Translations under genes and position numbers: made by a program | Origin: Ramlibacter algicola | Lineage (GTDB): Bacteria; Pseudomonadota; Gammaproteobacteria; Burkholderiales; Burkholderiaceae_C | NCBI RefSeq assembly: GCF_016641735.1 | Contig: NZ_JAEDAO010000001.1 | Span: 248,001-312,000, forward strand | Direction: 5' to 3' | Length of the DNA stretch: 64,000 nt | Part shown: piece by piece, positions 25,614-34,183 of the stretch | Numbering within the stretch: position 1 is the first letter of the stretch | Layout of the letters: each line of letters starts with the position of its first letter | Notes under the pieces: model-generated | Database searches by the model: none | What the model saw: only the letters and a program-made list of their open reading frames with translations | Told to the model about the DNA's origin: nothing

Positions 25614-26344
25614 GCCGCCTGCTCCTTGCCGGCCGGTCCGCCGCGCTCGAGCCACAGGCAGGCGAGCACCGCGACGCCGATGGCCAGCACCACGTTCAAC
25701 TTCAGCGGCATCGCGTGTGCCGCCACGGCAACCAGGCCAGCGACCACCGCCGCGACCACGCGCAAGCGGGTCGCCGCCAGCGAGCACACGATGCCCACGA
25801 GACACAGCACGCCGGCGAAGCCCAGTCCCCAGCCTTCCGGAATCGCATTGCCCACCGCGATGCCGAGCAGGCTGGCACCCATCCACGCGCACCACGTCAT
25901 GCAGTAATTGCCGGCGAGGAACGATTCCTGCGCCGCGCGGCCGGCAGCGTCGGTGGCGGGGTGCGCGTACCGCGCGGTGAACAGCGCATAGCTCATGTCG
26001 GCGGTGAGGTAGCCGTTGGTGAGGCGCCGCCAGCGCGGCATGTGGATCAGGTACTCGCGCAGGTGCAGGCTGAAGACGACGAAGCGCAGGTTGACGCAGA
26101 AGCCGGTCGCCCACACCACCCACGCCGGCGCGCCGGCGACGATCAGGGGGATTGCCGCCAGTTGCGAACTGCCGGCGTAGACGAACAGCGTCATCGCGAC
26201 CGCTTCGATGACGCTCATGCCTGACTTGACCATCGCGACGCCGGTCATCAAGCCCCACGCGGCGATGCCGGGCGCGATCGGCGCGCTGCTGCGCAGTCCC
26301 TCGCGGAACTCGGGCAGCCGGCGGACGGAGGCGAGGACGAACAT
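25610..26344 (-). CDS. azlC: AzlC family branched-chain amino acid permease
   Basis: A 244-residue inner-membrane protein of the AzlC/YgaZ family, the large subunit of the exporter. Characteristic stretches are GLRSSAPIAPGIAAWGLMTG, AMTLFVYAGSSQLAAIPLI and TGFCVNLRFVVFSLHL. The ATG at 26344 overlaps the fmt stop, and its stop overlaps the azlD start, giving a coupled fmt-azlC-azlD run. The link with translation-start genes is positional only. Confidence 0.93.
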   Translation of the reverse strand: MFVLASVRRLPEFREGLRSSAPIAPGIAAWGLMTGVAMVKSGMSVIEAVAMTLFVYAGSSQLAAIPLIVAGAPAWVVWATGFCVNLRFVVFSLHLREYLIHMPRWRRLTNGYLTADMSYALFTARYAHPATDAAGRAAQESFLAGNYCMTWCAWMGASLLGIAVGNAIPEGWGLGFAGVLCLVGIVCSLAATRLRVVAAVVAGLVAVAAHAMPLKLNVVLAIGVAVLACLWLERGGPAGKEQAA

Positions 26345-27303
26345 CAGGCGGCGCCGAAGCGCTGGCCGGCCTGCAGCGGCCAGCCGCGCAGCGCGTCGGC
26401 AACGGCCAGCCGCTTGCCGCCCGGGCGCTGCACGTCCAGCACGCGCAGCACGCCGTCGCCGGTCGCCACGTCGATGCCGTCCGGTCCGACAGCGAGCAAG
26501 GTTCCGGGCGCCGCGCCGGCCAACGCGGGCAGGACCTGCGCGCGCCACAGCTTGACGGTGTCGCCGCCCAGGGCGGTGGACGCACCGGGGAAGGGATCGA
26601 AGGCGCGCACGCGTCGCTCGATCACGCGCGCCGGCTTCGACCAGTCGATGGCGGCTTCCGCTTTCTCGATCTTGTGTGCGTACGTGATGCCGTCGGCCGG
26701 TTGGGGCGTGCGCGTGAGGCCACCGCATGCGGCCATCTCCAGCGCTTCGACGACCAGGCGTCCGCCGAGGTCGGCGAGCCGGTCGTGCAGCGACGCCGTC
26801 GTGTCGTCGTCGCGGATCGCCATCGGCTCGACGAGCAGCATGTCGCCGGTGTCCAGGCCGGCGTCCATCTGCATGATGGTGATGCCGGTACGCGCGTCAC
26901 CCGCCTCGATGGCGCGGTGGATCGGCGCGGCGCCGCGCCAGCGTGGCAGCAGCGACGCATGGATGTTGAGGCACGCGAGCTGCGGCGCGTCGAGCACCCA
27001 CTGCGGCAGGATCAGGCCGTAGGCCGCGACCACCATCACGTCCGCGCGCGCCTCGAGGATCGCCGTGCGCGCCTGCTGCGCGTCGTCCGGGAACTTGCCG
27101 TCCAGGCGCAGGCTGCGTGGTTGCGCGACGGCGATGCCGTGCTCCTGCGCGAACTGCTTGACCGGTGACGCCTGCAACTTCATGCCACGCCCGGCCGGGC
27201 GGTCGGGCTGCGTCAACACCAGCGGGATGTCGAAGCGCGCCGCATGCAGGCGCTGCAGGGCGACGCGAGCGAACTCGGGCGTGCCGGCGAAGATCACCCG
27301 CAT
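26344..27303 (-). CDS. fmt: Methionyl-tRNA formyltransferase
   Basis: Formylates initiator Met-tRNA using 10-formyl-THF. The 319 residues have an N-terminal formyltransferase domain with [36 protein letters not shown] (the catalytic Asn and His region) and [19 protein letters not shown]-terminal OB-like domain follows from about residue 205. The start is ATG at 27303; a TTG six bases further upstream is less likely. It shares a strand with def, with a lipoprotein gene between them. Confidence 0.97.
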   Translation of the reverse strand: MRVIFAGTPEFARVALQRLHAARFDIPLVLTQPDRPAGRGMKLQASPVKQFAQEHGIAVAQPRSLRLDGKFPDDAQQARTAILEARADVMVVAAYGLILPQWVLDAPQLACLNIHASLLPRWRGAAPIHRAIEAGDARTGITIMQMDAGLDTGDMLLVEPMAIRDDDTTASLHDRLADLGGRLVVEALEMAACGGLTRTPQPADGITYAHKIEKAEAAIDWSKPARVIERRVRAFDPFPGASTALGGDTVKLWRAQVLPALAGAAPGTLLAVGPDGIDVATGDGVLRVLDVQRPGGKRLAVADALRGWPLQAGQRFGAA

Positions 27304-27314
27304 CGGCAACCGCC

Positions 27315-27806
27315 TCAGTCGCCGCGATCGGGCGTGTTGATGAACTCCATGCCCTGGTGCGCGCGCCGCACCACGCCGGCCTCATCGAGGTAGACGTAAT
27401 AGAACATCCAGCCGCCGTCGAGGTCCTGCCAGCGGTAGGTCAGGATGGGGCCGTTCCAGCTGGAAACGCGGTCGACCAGCGCCGGCGGGCCGAACTCGCG
27501 TTCGACGTCGGCACGCGTCCACTGGTCCGGCACGATGCGGTTGAACTCGCGCAGCGCCATCACCTGCCGCACGCTGGTCACGCGGCCGGCGGCGTCCAGG
27601 TCGACCATCCAGGCGAAGCGGCCCAGCGGCTGCAGCGAGTACTGCAGGCGTTCGCCGCCCGCGATGGGCACGACCCGCGTCGGCTGGCCGAGGCGTTCGA
27701 GCACCTGCTGGCGCGTTGCGCCCACCGGCACCGAGCCGGCATTGAACGGATTGGCCGCGCACGCGGCCAGCACCAGGGCGGCGGCGACCAGGGCGAGACG
27801 GCGCAT
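27315..27806 (-). CDS. Lipoprotein with BamE/SmpA-like fold
   Basis: A 163-residue lipoprotein: signal peptide [16 protein letters not shown] with Cys16 in the lipobox. The body has two alpha-alpha-beta-like repeats, [19 protein letters not shown] and [19 protein letters not shown], resembling the tandem of the SmpA/OmlA (BamE) fold. Each carries the helix-then-GxP pattern. It sits between def and fmt on the same strand. Its role is unknown; an outer-membrane or periplasmic partner is plausible. Confidence 0.85.
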   Translation of the reverse strand: MRRLALVAAALVLAACAANPFNAGSVPVGATRQQVLERLGQPTRVVPIAGGERLQYSLQPLGRFAWMVDLDAAGRVTSVRQVMALREFNRIVPDQWTRADVEREFGPPALVDRVSSWNGPILTYRWQDLDGGWMFYYVYLDEAGVVRRAHQGMEFINTPDRGD

Positions 27807-27818
27807 GGAGATTTCCCT

Positions 27819-28331
27819 TCAGGCGCGTTCGGTGTCGCGCTTGGCCTTGAGCATCTTGGTCTTGATGCGATTGCGCTTGAGCGGCGACAGGTATTCGACG
27901 AACACCTTGCCCAGCAGGTGGTCCATCTCGTGCTGGATGCACACCGCCAGCAGGCCTTCGGCCTCGATCGTGCGCGGCTCGCCCTTGTCGTCCAGCGCGG
28001 TGACCTTGACCGACGTGGAACGCTCGACGCCGTCGTAGATGCCGGGCACCGACAGGCAGCCTTCCTCGTTGACCACCTTGTCCTCGCTGGCCCACGCGAT
28101 CTGGGGATTGATCAGCACCATCGGCTGGTCGCGCTCCTCGGAAATGTCGATGACGATCACCCGCTCGTGCACGTTGACCTGGGTGGCGGCCAGTCCGATG
28201 CCATGGGCGTCGTACATGGTCTCCAGCATGTCGGCCACCAGCTGGCGGATGCGGGCGTCGACCGCCTGCACCGGCTGGGCGACGGTGTGCAGGCGGGGAT
28301 CGGGATAGGTGAGGATCGGGAGCAAGGCCAT
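27819..28331 (-). CDS. def: Peptide deformylase
   Basis: A metalloenzyme that removes the N-formyl group from nascent proteins. The 170 residues include all three motifs: [19 protein letters not shown] (metal-binding Cys) and [11 protein letters not shown] (HExxH-type, catalytic Glu and two metal-binding His). The start is ATG at 28331 ([11 protein letters not shown]). It is first in def-lipoprotein-fmt-azlC-azlD and divergent from the LysM gene. Confidence 0.97.
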   Translation of the reverse strand: MALLPILTYPDPRLHTVAQPVQAVDARIRQLVADMLETMYDAHGIGLAATQVNVHERVIVIDISEERDQPMVLINPQIAWASEDKVVNEEGCLSVPGIYDGVERSTSVKVTALDDKGEPRTIEAEGLLAVCIQHEMDHLLGKVFVEYLSPLKRNRIKTKMLKAKRDTERA

Positions 28332-28497
28332 GGGGGGTCGCGGCGACAAGGGCGGGCCGGCAGCCCGCGAGGTGTCGCTATTTTCGCCACTTTTGCTGTC
28401 GGGCGCCGGGCGCCACAGCCATAAACGTTGCGGAAATCAAGGGCTTGAGTCCAGAATCGCCAGTGATTTGTCAAGTTTCGTGACGAGGAGGACAACC

Positions 28498-29697
28498 ATG
28501 ATGCGCCACCGCAAGGCACCGCCGTATGCCGCGCATGCCCTGGCCGTGCTGGCCGCTGCCGTGCTGGCTTTGCCCGTGTCGGCGCAGACGCCGCCCAATG
28601 TGTTGCCGTCGCAGCGTGCGACTGCGCAGCAGGTGGCACAGGCGGGCGTGCCGCTGTCGGAACTGGCCAAGGACGCGCCGGACAGCTACACGGTGAAGTC
28701 GGGCGACACGCTCTGGGACATCTCCAAGAAGTTCCTCACCAGCCCGTGGCGCTGGCCCGAGTTGTGGGGCATGAACCTGCAGGACATCAAGAACCCGCAC
28801 CGCATCTACCCGGGCCAGGTCCTGGTGCTCGAGAAGGTCGACGGCCGCGCGCGCCTGCGCATGCAGGCCCAGGGCGATGCGCCCCCGACGGAAACGGTGC
28901 GCGTGTCGCCGCGCGTGCGCTACACGGCGCTGGGCGACACCTCCATCCCGATGATCAACCCGGGGCTCATCGAGCCCTTCCTCGCCGAGCCGGTGGTCGT
29001 CGGCGAGGGCGACCTGCAGAAGGCGCCGCGCCTGGTGGGCTCGGCCGACGAACGCGTGCTGCTCACGCGCGGCGACCGTGTCTACGCGCGCAGCAGCGGC
29101 GGTGCGGCCATCGCCGAAACCCCGGGCAAGGTCGACGAATTCCGCGTGTTCCGCAATGCCGTGCCGCTGGTGGACCCGTACACCAGGAAGGTGCTGGGCT
29201 ATGAGGCCCAGTACCTGGGCCAGGCGCAGCTGCTGCGCGGCGAAGGCGTCGAGACCGCTGGCGAGAAGTCCACGCCGATCCCCGCGACGCTGGAACTCAC
29301 CAACGCCCGCAGCGAGATGCGCGCCGGCGACCGCCTGCTGCCCGAACCGGGCCGCCAGCTCGTGAGCTACGCGCCGCGCGCGCCCGAGCAACGCATCGAC
29401 GGCGCCATCGTCTCCATCTACGGCGATGCCGTCGGCCTGGCGGGCCACAACCAGGTGGTCGTCATCAACAAGGGAACGGCCGACGGCGTCGCGTCCGGCC
29501 ACGTGCTGGCGATCATGAAGACCGGCCAGACCATCGTCGACAAGTCGCAGCCGGGCGAGCGCAGCCAGCTGAAGCTGCCCGACGAGCGCAACGGCCTGCT
29601 GATGGTGTTCCGTCCGTTCGAGCACGTCTCCTATGCCCTGGTGCTGGAGACCCCGCTCGGCGTGAAGGTCGGCGACCGCCTGGTCAACCCGCGCTGA
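28498..29697 (+). CDS. LysM domain-containing exported protein
   Basis: A 399-residue exported protein with a signal peptide ending near ALPVSAQ and one LysM peptidoglycan-binding domain (about 61-115). The domain reads YTVKSGDTLWDISKKFLTSP and continues to NPHRIYPGQVLVLEK. The rest is a conserved beta-rich region of unknown function seen in Burkholderiales proteins next to dprA. A strong GAGGAGG site lies before the tandem ATGs at 28498 and 28501. The 166-base gap shared with def probably holds both promoters. It is followed by dprA after 10 bases. Confidence 0.92.
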   Translation: MMRHRKAPPYAAHALAVLAAAVLALPVSAQTPPNVLPSQRATAQQVAQAGVPLSELAKDAPDSYTVKSGDTLWDISKKFLTSPWRWPELWGMNLQDIKNPHRIYPGQVLVLEKVDGRARLRMQAQGDAPPTETVRVSPRVRYTALGDTSIPMINPGLIEPFLAEPVVVGEGDLQKAPRLVGSADERVLLTRGDRVYARSSGGAAIAETPGKVDEFRVFRNAVPLVDPYTRKVLGYEAQYLGQAQLLRGEGVETAGEKSTPIPATLELTNARSEMRAGDRLLPEPGRQLVSYAPRAPEQRIDGAIVSIYGDAVGLAGHNQVVVINKGTADGVASGHVLAIMKTGQTIVDKSQPGERSQLKLPDERNGLLMVFRPFEHVSYALVLETPLGVKVGDRLVNPR

Positions 29698-29707
29698 TCC
29701 CGGCGCC

Positions 29708-30811
29708 ATGGAGCGCGAGGAGCTTGCCGCCTGGCTGCGCCTCGCGTGGGCGCCCGGGCTGGGGCGCACGACGGCGCGCCGCCTGCTCGCTGCCTTCGGG
29801 CTGCCACAGGCGGTGTTCGCGCAGGACACCACCGCCATCGAACAAGCCACCAGCGCGGCCGTGCCGCCGCTGCTGCGCGAGCGCCCCGCCGGCCTCGACG
29901 CCCTCACCAATGCAACGCTCGACTGGCTGGCGCAGGCACCGGCCGGGCAGTCGCGCCGCGTGCTCACGCTGGCCGATCCGCTCTATCCCGCGTCGCTGCT
30001 GCAGACCGAAGATCCGCCACTGGTGCTGTACGCCGCCGGGCAGCCGGTGGATGCCTGGCCGCGCGCCATCGCCATCGTGGGCAGCCGCAATCCCACGGCC
30101 CAGGGCCGCATCGATGCGCGCGAGTTCGCACGCAGCTTCGCACGCAGCGGGCTGACGGTGGTCTCGGGGCTCGCGCTGGGCATCGACGGCGCGGCGCATG
30201 AAGGCGCGCTCGACGGCGCAGCGGACGGGCAACTCGCCACCATCGCGATCGTGGGCACCGGGCTGGACCGCGTGTACCCGCAGCAGCACCACGACCTCGC
30301 GCACCGCATTGCGTCGCGCGGACTGCTGCTGTCCGAATACCCGGTCGGCACGCCGCCGCTGTCCGACAACTTCCCGCAGCGCAACCGCATCATCTCGGGC
30401 CTGGCTTCCGGCACGTTGGTGGTGGAAGCGGCGGTGCGCTCGGGTTCGCTGATCACGGCCCGCCTGGCCGCCGAGCAGGGCAAGGACGTCTACGCGATTC
30501 CCGGCTCGATCCACTCGCCGCAATCGCGTGGCTGCCATGCGCTCCTCAAGCAGGGCGCCAAGCTGGTCGAGACCGCCGAGGATGTGCTCGAGGACATGGA
30601 AGCACCCGTGCGCGCACCAACGCGCCCGACCCCGCGCGAGGACGTGCCCTTGCTGCAGGCGATGGGCCACGCGCCCCTGAGTCTCGACGCGCTGGTGGCA
30701 CGCACGGGCACCAGCGCAGCGGACCTGCAGGCGCAGTTGCTCGAACTGGAGTTGCAGGGCCGTGTCGCGCGCCTCGCCGGCGGCCTGTTCCAGCGTCTTG
30801 AGCGCGCGTAG
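29708..30811 (+). CDS. dprA: DNA processing protein DprA
   Basis: Loads RecA on incoming single-stranded DNA during natural transformation. The 367 residues comprise an N-terminal helical domain, the Rossmann-like core with AIAIVGSRNPTAQGRIDARE, SGLALGIDGAAHEGAL and VGTGLDRVYPQQHHDLA, then FPQRNRIISGLASGTLVVEA and GSLITARLAAEQGKDVYAIPG. A C-terminal winged-helix DML1-like domain covers about 300-365. It may be co-transcribed with the LysM gene. Confidence 0.96.
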   Translation: MEREELAAWLRLAWAPGLGRTTARRLLAAFGLPQAVFAQDTTAIEQATSAAVPPLLRERPAGLDALTNATLDWLAQAPAGQSRRVLTLADPLYPASLLQTEDPPLVLYAAGQPVDAWPRAIAIVGSRNPTAQGRIDAREFARSFARSGLTVVSGLALGIDGAAHEGALDGAADGQLATIAIVGTGLDRVYPQQHHDLAHRIASRGLLLSEYPVGTPPLSDNFPQRNRIISGLASGTLVVEAAVRSGSLITARLAAEQGKDVYAIPGSIHSPQSRGCHALLKQGAKLVETAEDVLEDMEAPVRAPTRPTPREDVPLLQAMGHAPLSLDALVARTGTSAADLQAQLLELELQGRVARLAGGLFQRLERA

Positions 30812-30880
30812 TCGCACGCGCACGCCGACGCGTGCATGCAACACCGCGTGCATCGCGCACGCAAACGCGTGCGGCTCCGC
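30812..30880. repeat. Short repeats and hairpin between dprA and smg
   Basis: The 83-base gap is rich in repeated acgcgtgc and cgcgtgcat words. It includes a hairpin CGCACGC-aaac-GCGTGCG (30856-30873). There is no U-tract, so it is not a standard terminator. Confidence 0.5.
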
Positions 30881-30886
30881 TATATT
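30881..30886 (+). promoter_or_regulatory. Possible -10 element of smg with almost no leader
   Basis: TATATT (five of six) sits nine bases before the smg ATG at 30895. It is followed by ggccttcc, with no Shine-Dalgarno. The placement suggests a leaderless or nearly leaderless transcript. Confidence 0.4.
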
Positions 30887-30894
30887 GGCCTTCC

Positions 30895-31374
30895 ATGTTC
30901 GATGTCCTCGTGTTCGTCTACGAACACTACTGGCGCGGGGAGGAACCTCCCGAACTCGAGCAACTGGGACGCAGGCTCAGCGCCCACGGCTTCGAGGCCG
31001 ACGAAATCCAGCAGGCCCTGGCCTGGCTCGACGGCCTCACCGTCGCCGCCCAGGGCAGCTCCCCCGACACACCCGGCACGCCGCCCGCGCATGAGCAGTC
31101 GAGCGATTCGATGCGCGTGTACTCGGTCGCCGAGCAGGACCACCTCGGCGCGCAGTGCCTGGGCTTCATCAGCTTCCTGGATTCGGCAGGCGTGATGCCG
31201 CCGGGCATGCGCGAGATCGTCATCGACCGCGCGATGGCCGCGCCCGGCGACCCGGTGGCGATCGACGACCTGAAGATCATCGTGCTGATGGTCTACTGGA
31301 GCATGGGCTGCGAGCCCGACGCGCTGGTGCTGGACGAACTGTGCGATGACGGCGAGGGGCGCCTCGCGCATTGA
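30895..31374 (+). CDS. smg: Smg family protein (DUF494)
   Basis: A 159-residue DUF494/Smg protein beginning MFDVLVFVYEHYWRGEE, with the conserved LDSAGVMPPGMREIVIDRAMA and IIVLMVYWSM segments. The biochemical role is not established; homologues consistently sit beside dprA, as here. It is unusual that the next gene is the convergent DUF1631 gene rather than a topoisomerase gene, which I recall commonly following smg in relatives. Confidence 0.93.
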   Translation: MFDVLVFVYEHYWRGEEPPELEQLGRRLSAHGFEADEIQQALAWLDGLTVAAQGSSPDTPGTPPAHEQSSDSMRVYSVAEQDHLGAQCLGFISFLDSAGVMPPGMREIVIDRAMAAPGDPVAIDDLKIIVLMVYWSMGCEPDALVLDELCDDGEGRLAH

Positions 31375-31417
31375 GGGCGCCGGCGGGCAGGCGAACGCGA
31401 AAAGTCGCAGAAATGAA

Positions 31418-31441
31418 AAAAGGGATCCTCGGATCCCTTTT
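31418..31441. terminator. Bidirectional intrinsic terminator
   Basis: aaaagggatcc / ggatccctttt forms an 11-bp palindrome between convergent smg and the DUF1631 gene, with an A/T run on each side. Confidence 0.85.
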
Positions 31442-31458
31442 CTGTTGGTGGATGCGGC

Positions 31459-34173
31459 TTACGCCAGCAGCCGTTCCGGATTCGCGTCCAGTTTCGCGAG
31501 TGCATCGCGCGTGGCGCGGACAGTGAGCGCCTCTTCCTCCGCCGGCAGCAGGAGGCCCGCCTGCAGGTAGGACGCCAGGCGGCGCGCCTGGATCAGGAAG
31601 CTCTTGCCGTCGGTGGACGCCAGCAGGTGCAGCTGGCCGCGATCGCTGCGCCACACGTACTGCACCTGGTGCTGCTTGCCGTTGTGGTCCAGCGTGAACC
31701 AGGTGCCCTGCTGCAGTTCCTTGGCCCACGCCATCATCGCGTCGCTGGGGTTGGAGCCGCCGTCGGTGACCACCTCGATGGACGACGCGTCGATGCCCAG
31801 CATCATCTCGATCGCATCGGAGTCCAGCGGCAGCTCGGCGCCCGGATCGTCGGACACGAAATCCTCGAGGTTTGCGAGCCGCTTGGTCATGGCGTCGATC
31901 TGCGCCTGCGGGATCGACTCCGTCTTGGACATGAAGGCGTCGGCCAGCGTGTCGCCGATGACCTTGATGTGCCTTTCCTGGTCGGCCGCGGCCAGCCCCA
32001 GCAGGGTCATGCCCGAGCGCAGCCGCTGCAGCAGTTGCGGCAGGTCCTGGATCACGCGCGCGCGTTCGGTGCGATTGGGCTTGGCGCTGGCCGACCACAC
32101 CAGGTCGGCGGCGGACTTCTTCAGCGCCACGGTCTCGGTGTGCTGCACGCCGTGCTTGATCGCCGCGACGGCGAGCACTTCGGCCCAGACCTTGAACAGG
32201 AACTCGCGGATCTCGTCGCGCACCGGCACGTCGTTGAGCATCTTGCGCAGCTCGATCGTGTACTGCACGGCAAGCGTTTCCTTCTGCTCGACCTGCTGCG
32301 CGACGCTGACCAGGCGCTGCGTGTCGCCCTTCTCGGTGAGGAACTTGGAGAGGAACTTCTGGAACTCGTCGTAGACGAGCTGGAACACGCGGCGGCCGGT
32401 CTCGGGGTACTGCTCGATGACTTGCACGATGCGCTTGATCTCCATCTCCAGCGCGCTGCCACCGATGGACGCGCTGTTGAAGCCCAGCACGCACGATCCC
32501 ATGCGATCGATCAGCTGGCGCGCCGGGTGCTGCAGCGTGCCGAAGAATTCCGGTTCCGCGAGCGCGACGCGCAACACGGGCATCTGCAGGCGCGCGAACC
32601 ACACGCGGACGGCGGGCGGGATGCGTTCCTCGGAAAGGATGCTCTGGAACATCAGCGCGACGATCTCGATGGTCGCCTTCTCCGACTGCGTGCTGGCTTT
32701 CTTCTTCAGCTCGGTCGTGCGGTCGCGCAAGTCGACCGCCACGCGCTCGACCGCCGCATCGTCGTAGACCACCACCTCCTGCACCGTGGCGCCAGCTTCC
32801 ATCCGCGTGGCCACCTGCGATTGCATCTGGGTGTGGTGGCCGATCGCTTCCTGCAGCGCCGGCGACGCGGGGGCGCCGGCCTGGTCGATGTTGAAGTTGG
32901 CCTTGTCGGTGAGCAGGCGCTTGAGCTGCCCGATGACGCCGGTGGCCCGCATGCGTGCGCGCGCCAATGGCGTGGTGCCGGTCAGCAGGCGGGTCTCGTC
33001 GTGGACGCCGCCGCGGCCGCCGTACGCGCTGGCCGGTCCGGCACGGCCGCCGGGCGCACCACCGGCCATGCCGCCGCCCGCGAAAGCACCGCCACCGCCC
33101 GCGGCGCCGCCGGAGGGTCCGCCGGCGTAGCCGCCACCTTGGGACGCGCCGCCGCCCGAGTAGCCGCCACCTTGGGGGGCGCCACCGCCACCCGAGTAGC
33201 CGCCACCCTGCGAGGCGCCACCGCCACCCGCAGGACCTGCATACGCTTGCGCGCCGCCGCCGCCGCCGCCACCGCCACCGCCGCCAGTCGCGTACGCAGC
33301 GCCGCTCGAGCCGCCGCCGGAAGGCGCGCCGCCGGCGGATGGTCCGCCGTAGCCGCCACTGCCGGAGACGCCGGCCTGGCCACCCCCGGGGAAACCTCCC
33401 TGGCCGCCGCCAGACGTGCCGCCCGCGGAGCCAGCGGTCGAGACCCCTGCGTCGCCCGGCGCCGATTCCTGCGGCGCTTCGCCGGCAACCCCGCCCGGCC
33501 CGGAGGGACGCGCGTTGGCGGTGCGCTTGACGCGCCCACTGAGGTCGATCTCCGGCATGACGCCGCGTTCGACCAGGAAGGCATTGAGCGACTCGTAGGC
33601 CGCCACCGCCTTTTCGGTCAGCGCCTTGTGGATGACGTCCTGCGCGCCCTGCCAGCTGCCGCGCGACAGGCCGGCGGCCGACCATTGCTCCACGAGGTGC
33701 TGGGCGATCGCTTCGGGCCGCAGGATGTCCTGGCTGGAGAGCTCCTCGTCGTTCTCCAGGTGCTGCATGCGCACCTTGAGGTCGTTGAGCTGCCAGGTCG
33801 CCTTCTCGCCGATGGCCAGGGCGAGGCGCGAGGACAGGATCTTGTTCTCGACGACGTCGTCGCCGATCAATTCGAGGTTCAGCGCTTCCAGCCGCACGCG
33901 CGCGGTGGCCGTCGGCGGCATCAGCGCACGGCGCCACGACTTGGCGGTGGCGTCGGTCCACAGGCGCCGCTTCTGGTCGAACGTGAGCAGGTTGTCCCGG
34001 CGCTCCTGCGAGTCCCGCGCGCTGGCCGAGGCGTCCACCAGGTCCGCCAGCCGCCCGCGGATCGCGTCGGCGAGCCCCGGGAGCACCTCCTCGATCTTCG
34101 CGACGAAGTGCTCGCGCGCCTGGCGCGCGAGCGGCACCTGCGGCGGCTGGGTGGTGGACTGGAAGCGCTTCAC
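31459..34173 (-). CDS. DUF1631 domain protein with glycine-rich insert
   Basis: A 904-residue protein matching DUF1631, a large helical family of unknown function in beta- and gammaproteobacteria (sometimes mis-annotated as thymidine phosphorylase). N-terminal helices occupy 1-230. A low-complexity Gly/Ala/Ser/Gln/Tyr insert covers about 234-388, including imperfect repeats such as GGGYSGGGGAPQ. The main helical domain (about 390-904) follows, with LREGxL-type helices such as RVFQLVYDEFQKFLSKFL and FKVWAEVLAVAAIKHG. The start is GTG at 34173; no in-frame ATG lies nearby, and a 4-codon mini-ORF links it to secF. No signal peptide is seen. Confidence 0.88.
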   Translation of the reverse strand: MKRFQSTTQPPQVPLARQAREHFVAKIEEVLPGLADAIRGRLADLVDASASARDSQERRDNLLTFDQKRRLWTDATAKSWRRALMPPTATARVRLEALNLELIGDDVVENKILSSRLALAIGEKATWQLNDLKVRMQHLENDEELSSQDILRPEAIAQHLVEQWSAAGLSRGSWQGAQDVIHKALTEKAVAAYESLNAFLVERGVMPEIDLSGRVKRTANARPSGPGGVAGEAPQESAPGDAGVSTAGSAGGTSGGGQGGFPGGGQAGVSGSGGYGGPSAGGAPSGGGSSGAAYATGGGGGGGGGGGAQAYAGPAGGGGASQGGGYSGGGGAPQGGGYSGGGASQGGGYAGGPSGGAAGGGGAFAGGGMAGGAPGGRAGPASAYGGRGGVHDETRLLTGTTPLARARMRATGVIGQLKRLLTDKANFNIDQAGAPASPALQEAIGHHTQMQSQVATRMEAGATVQEVVVYDDAAVERVAVDLRDRTTELKKKASTQSEKATIEIVALMFQSILSEERIPPAVRVWFARLQMPVLRVALAEPEFFGTLQHPARQLIDRMGSCVLGFNSASIGGSALEMEIKRIVQVIEQYPETGRRVFQLVYDEFQKFLSKFLTEKGDTQRLVSVAQQVEQKETLAVQYTIELRKMLNDVPVRDEIREFLFKVWAEVLAVAAIKHGVQHTETVALKKSAADLVWSASAKPNRTERARVIQDLPQLLQRLRSGMTLLGLAAADQERHIKVIGDTLADAFMSKTESIPQAQIDAMTKRLANLEDFVSDDPGAELPLDSDAIEMMLGIDASSIEVVTDGGSNPSDAMMAWAKELQQGTWFTLDHNGKQHQVQYVWRSDRGQLHLLASTDGKSFLIQARRLASYLQAGLLLPAEEEALTVRATRDALAKLDANPERLLA
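33127..33230 (-). repeat. 33-36 bp minisatellite within DUF1631 gene
   Basis: Three tandem units begin gtagccgccacc at 33127, 33160 and 33196, with lengths 33, 36 and 35-36 bp. They encode GGGYSGGGGAPQ-like repeats. The arrangement could expand or contract by slippage. Confidence 0.75.
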
Positions 34174-34183
34174 GGGTGGTGCA

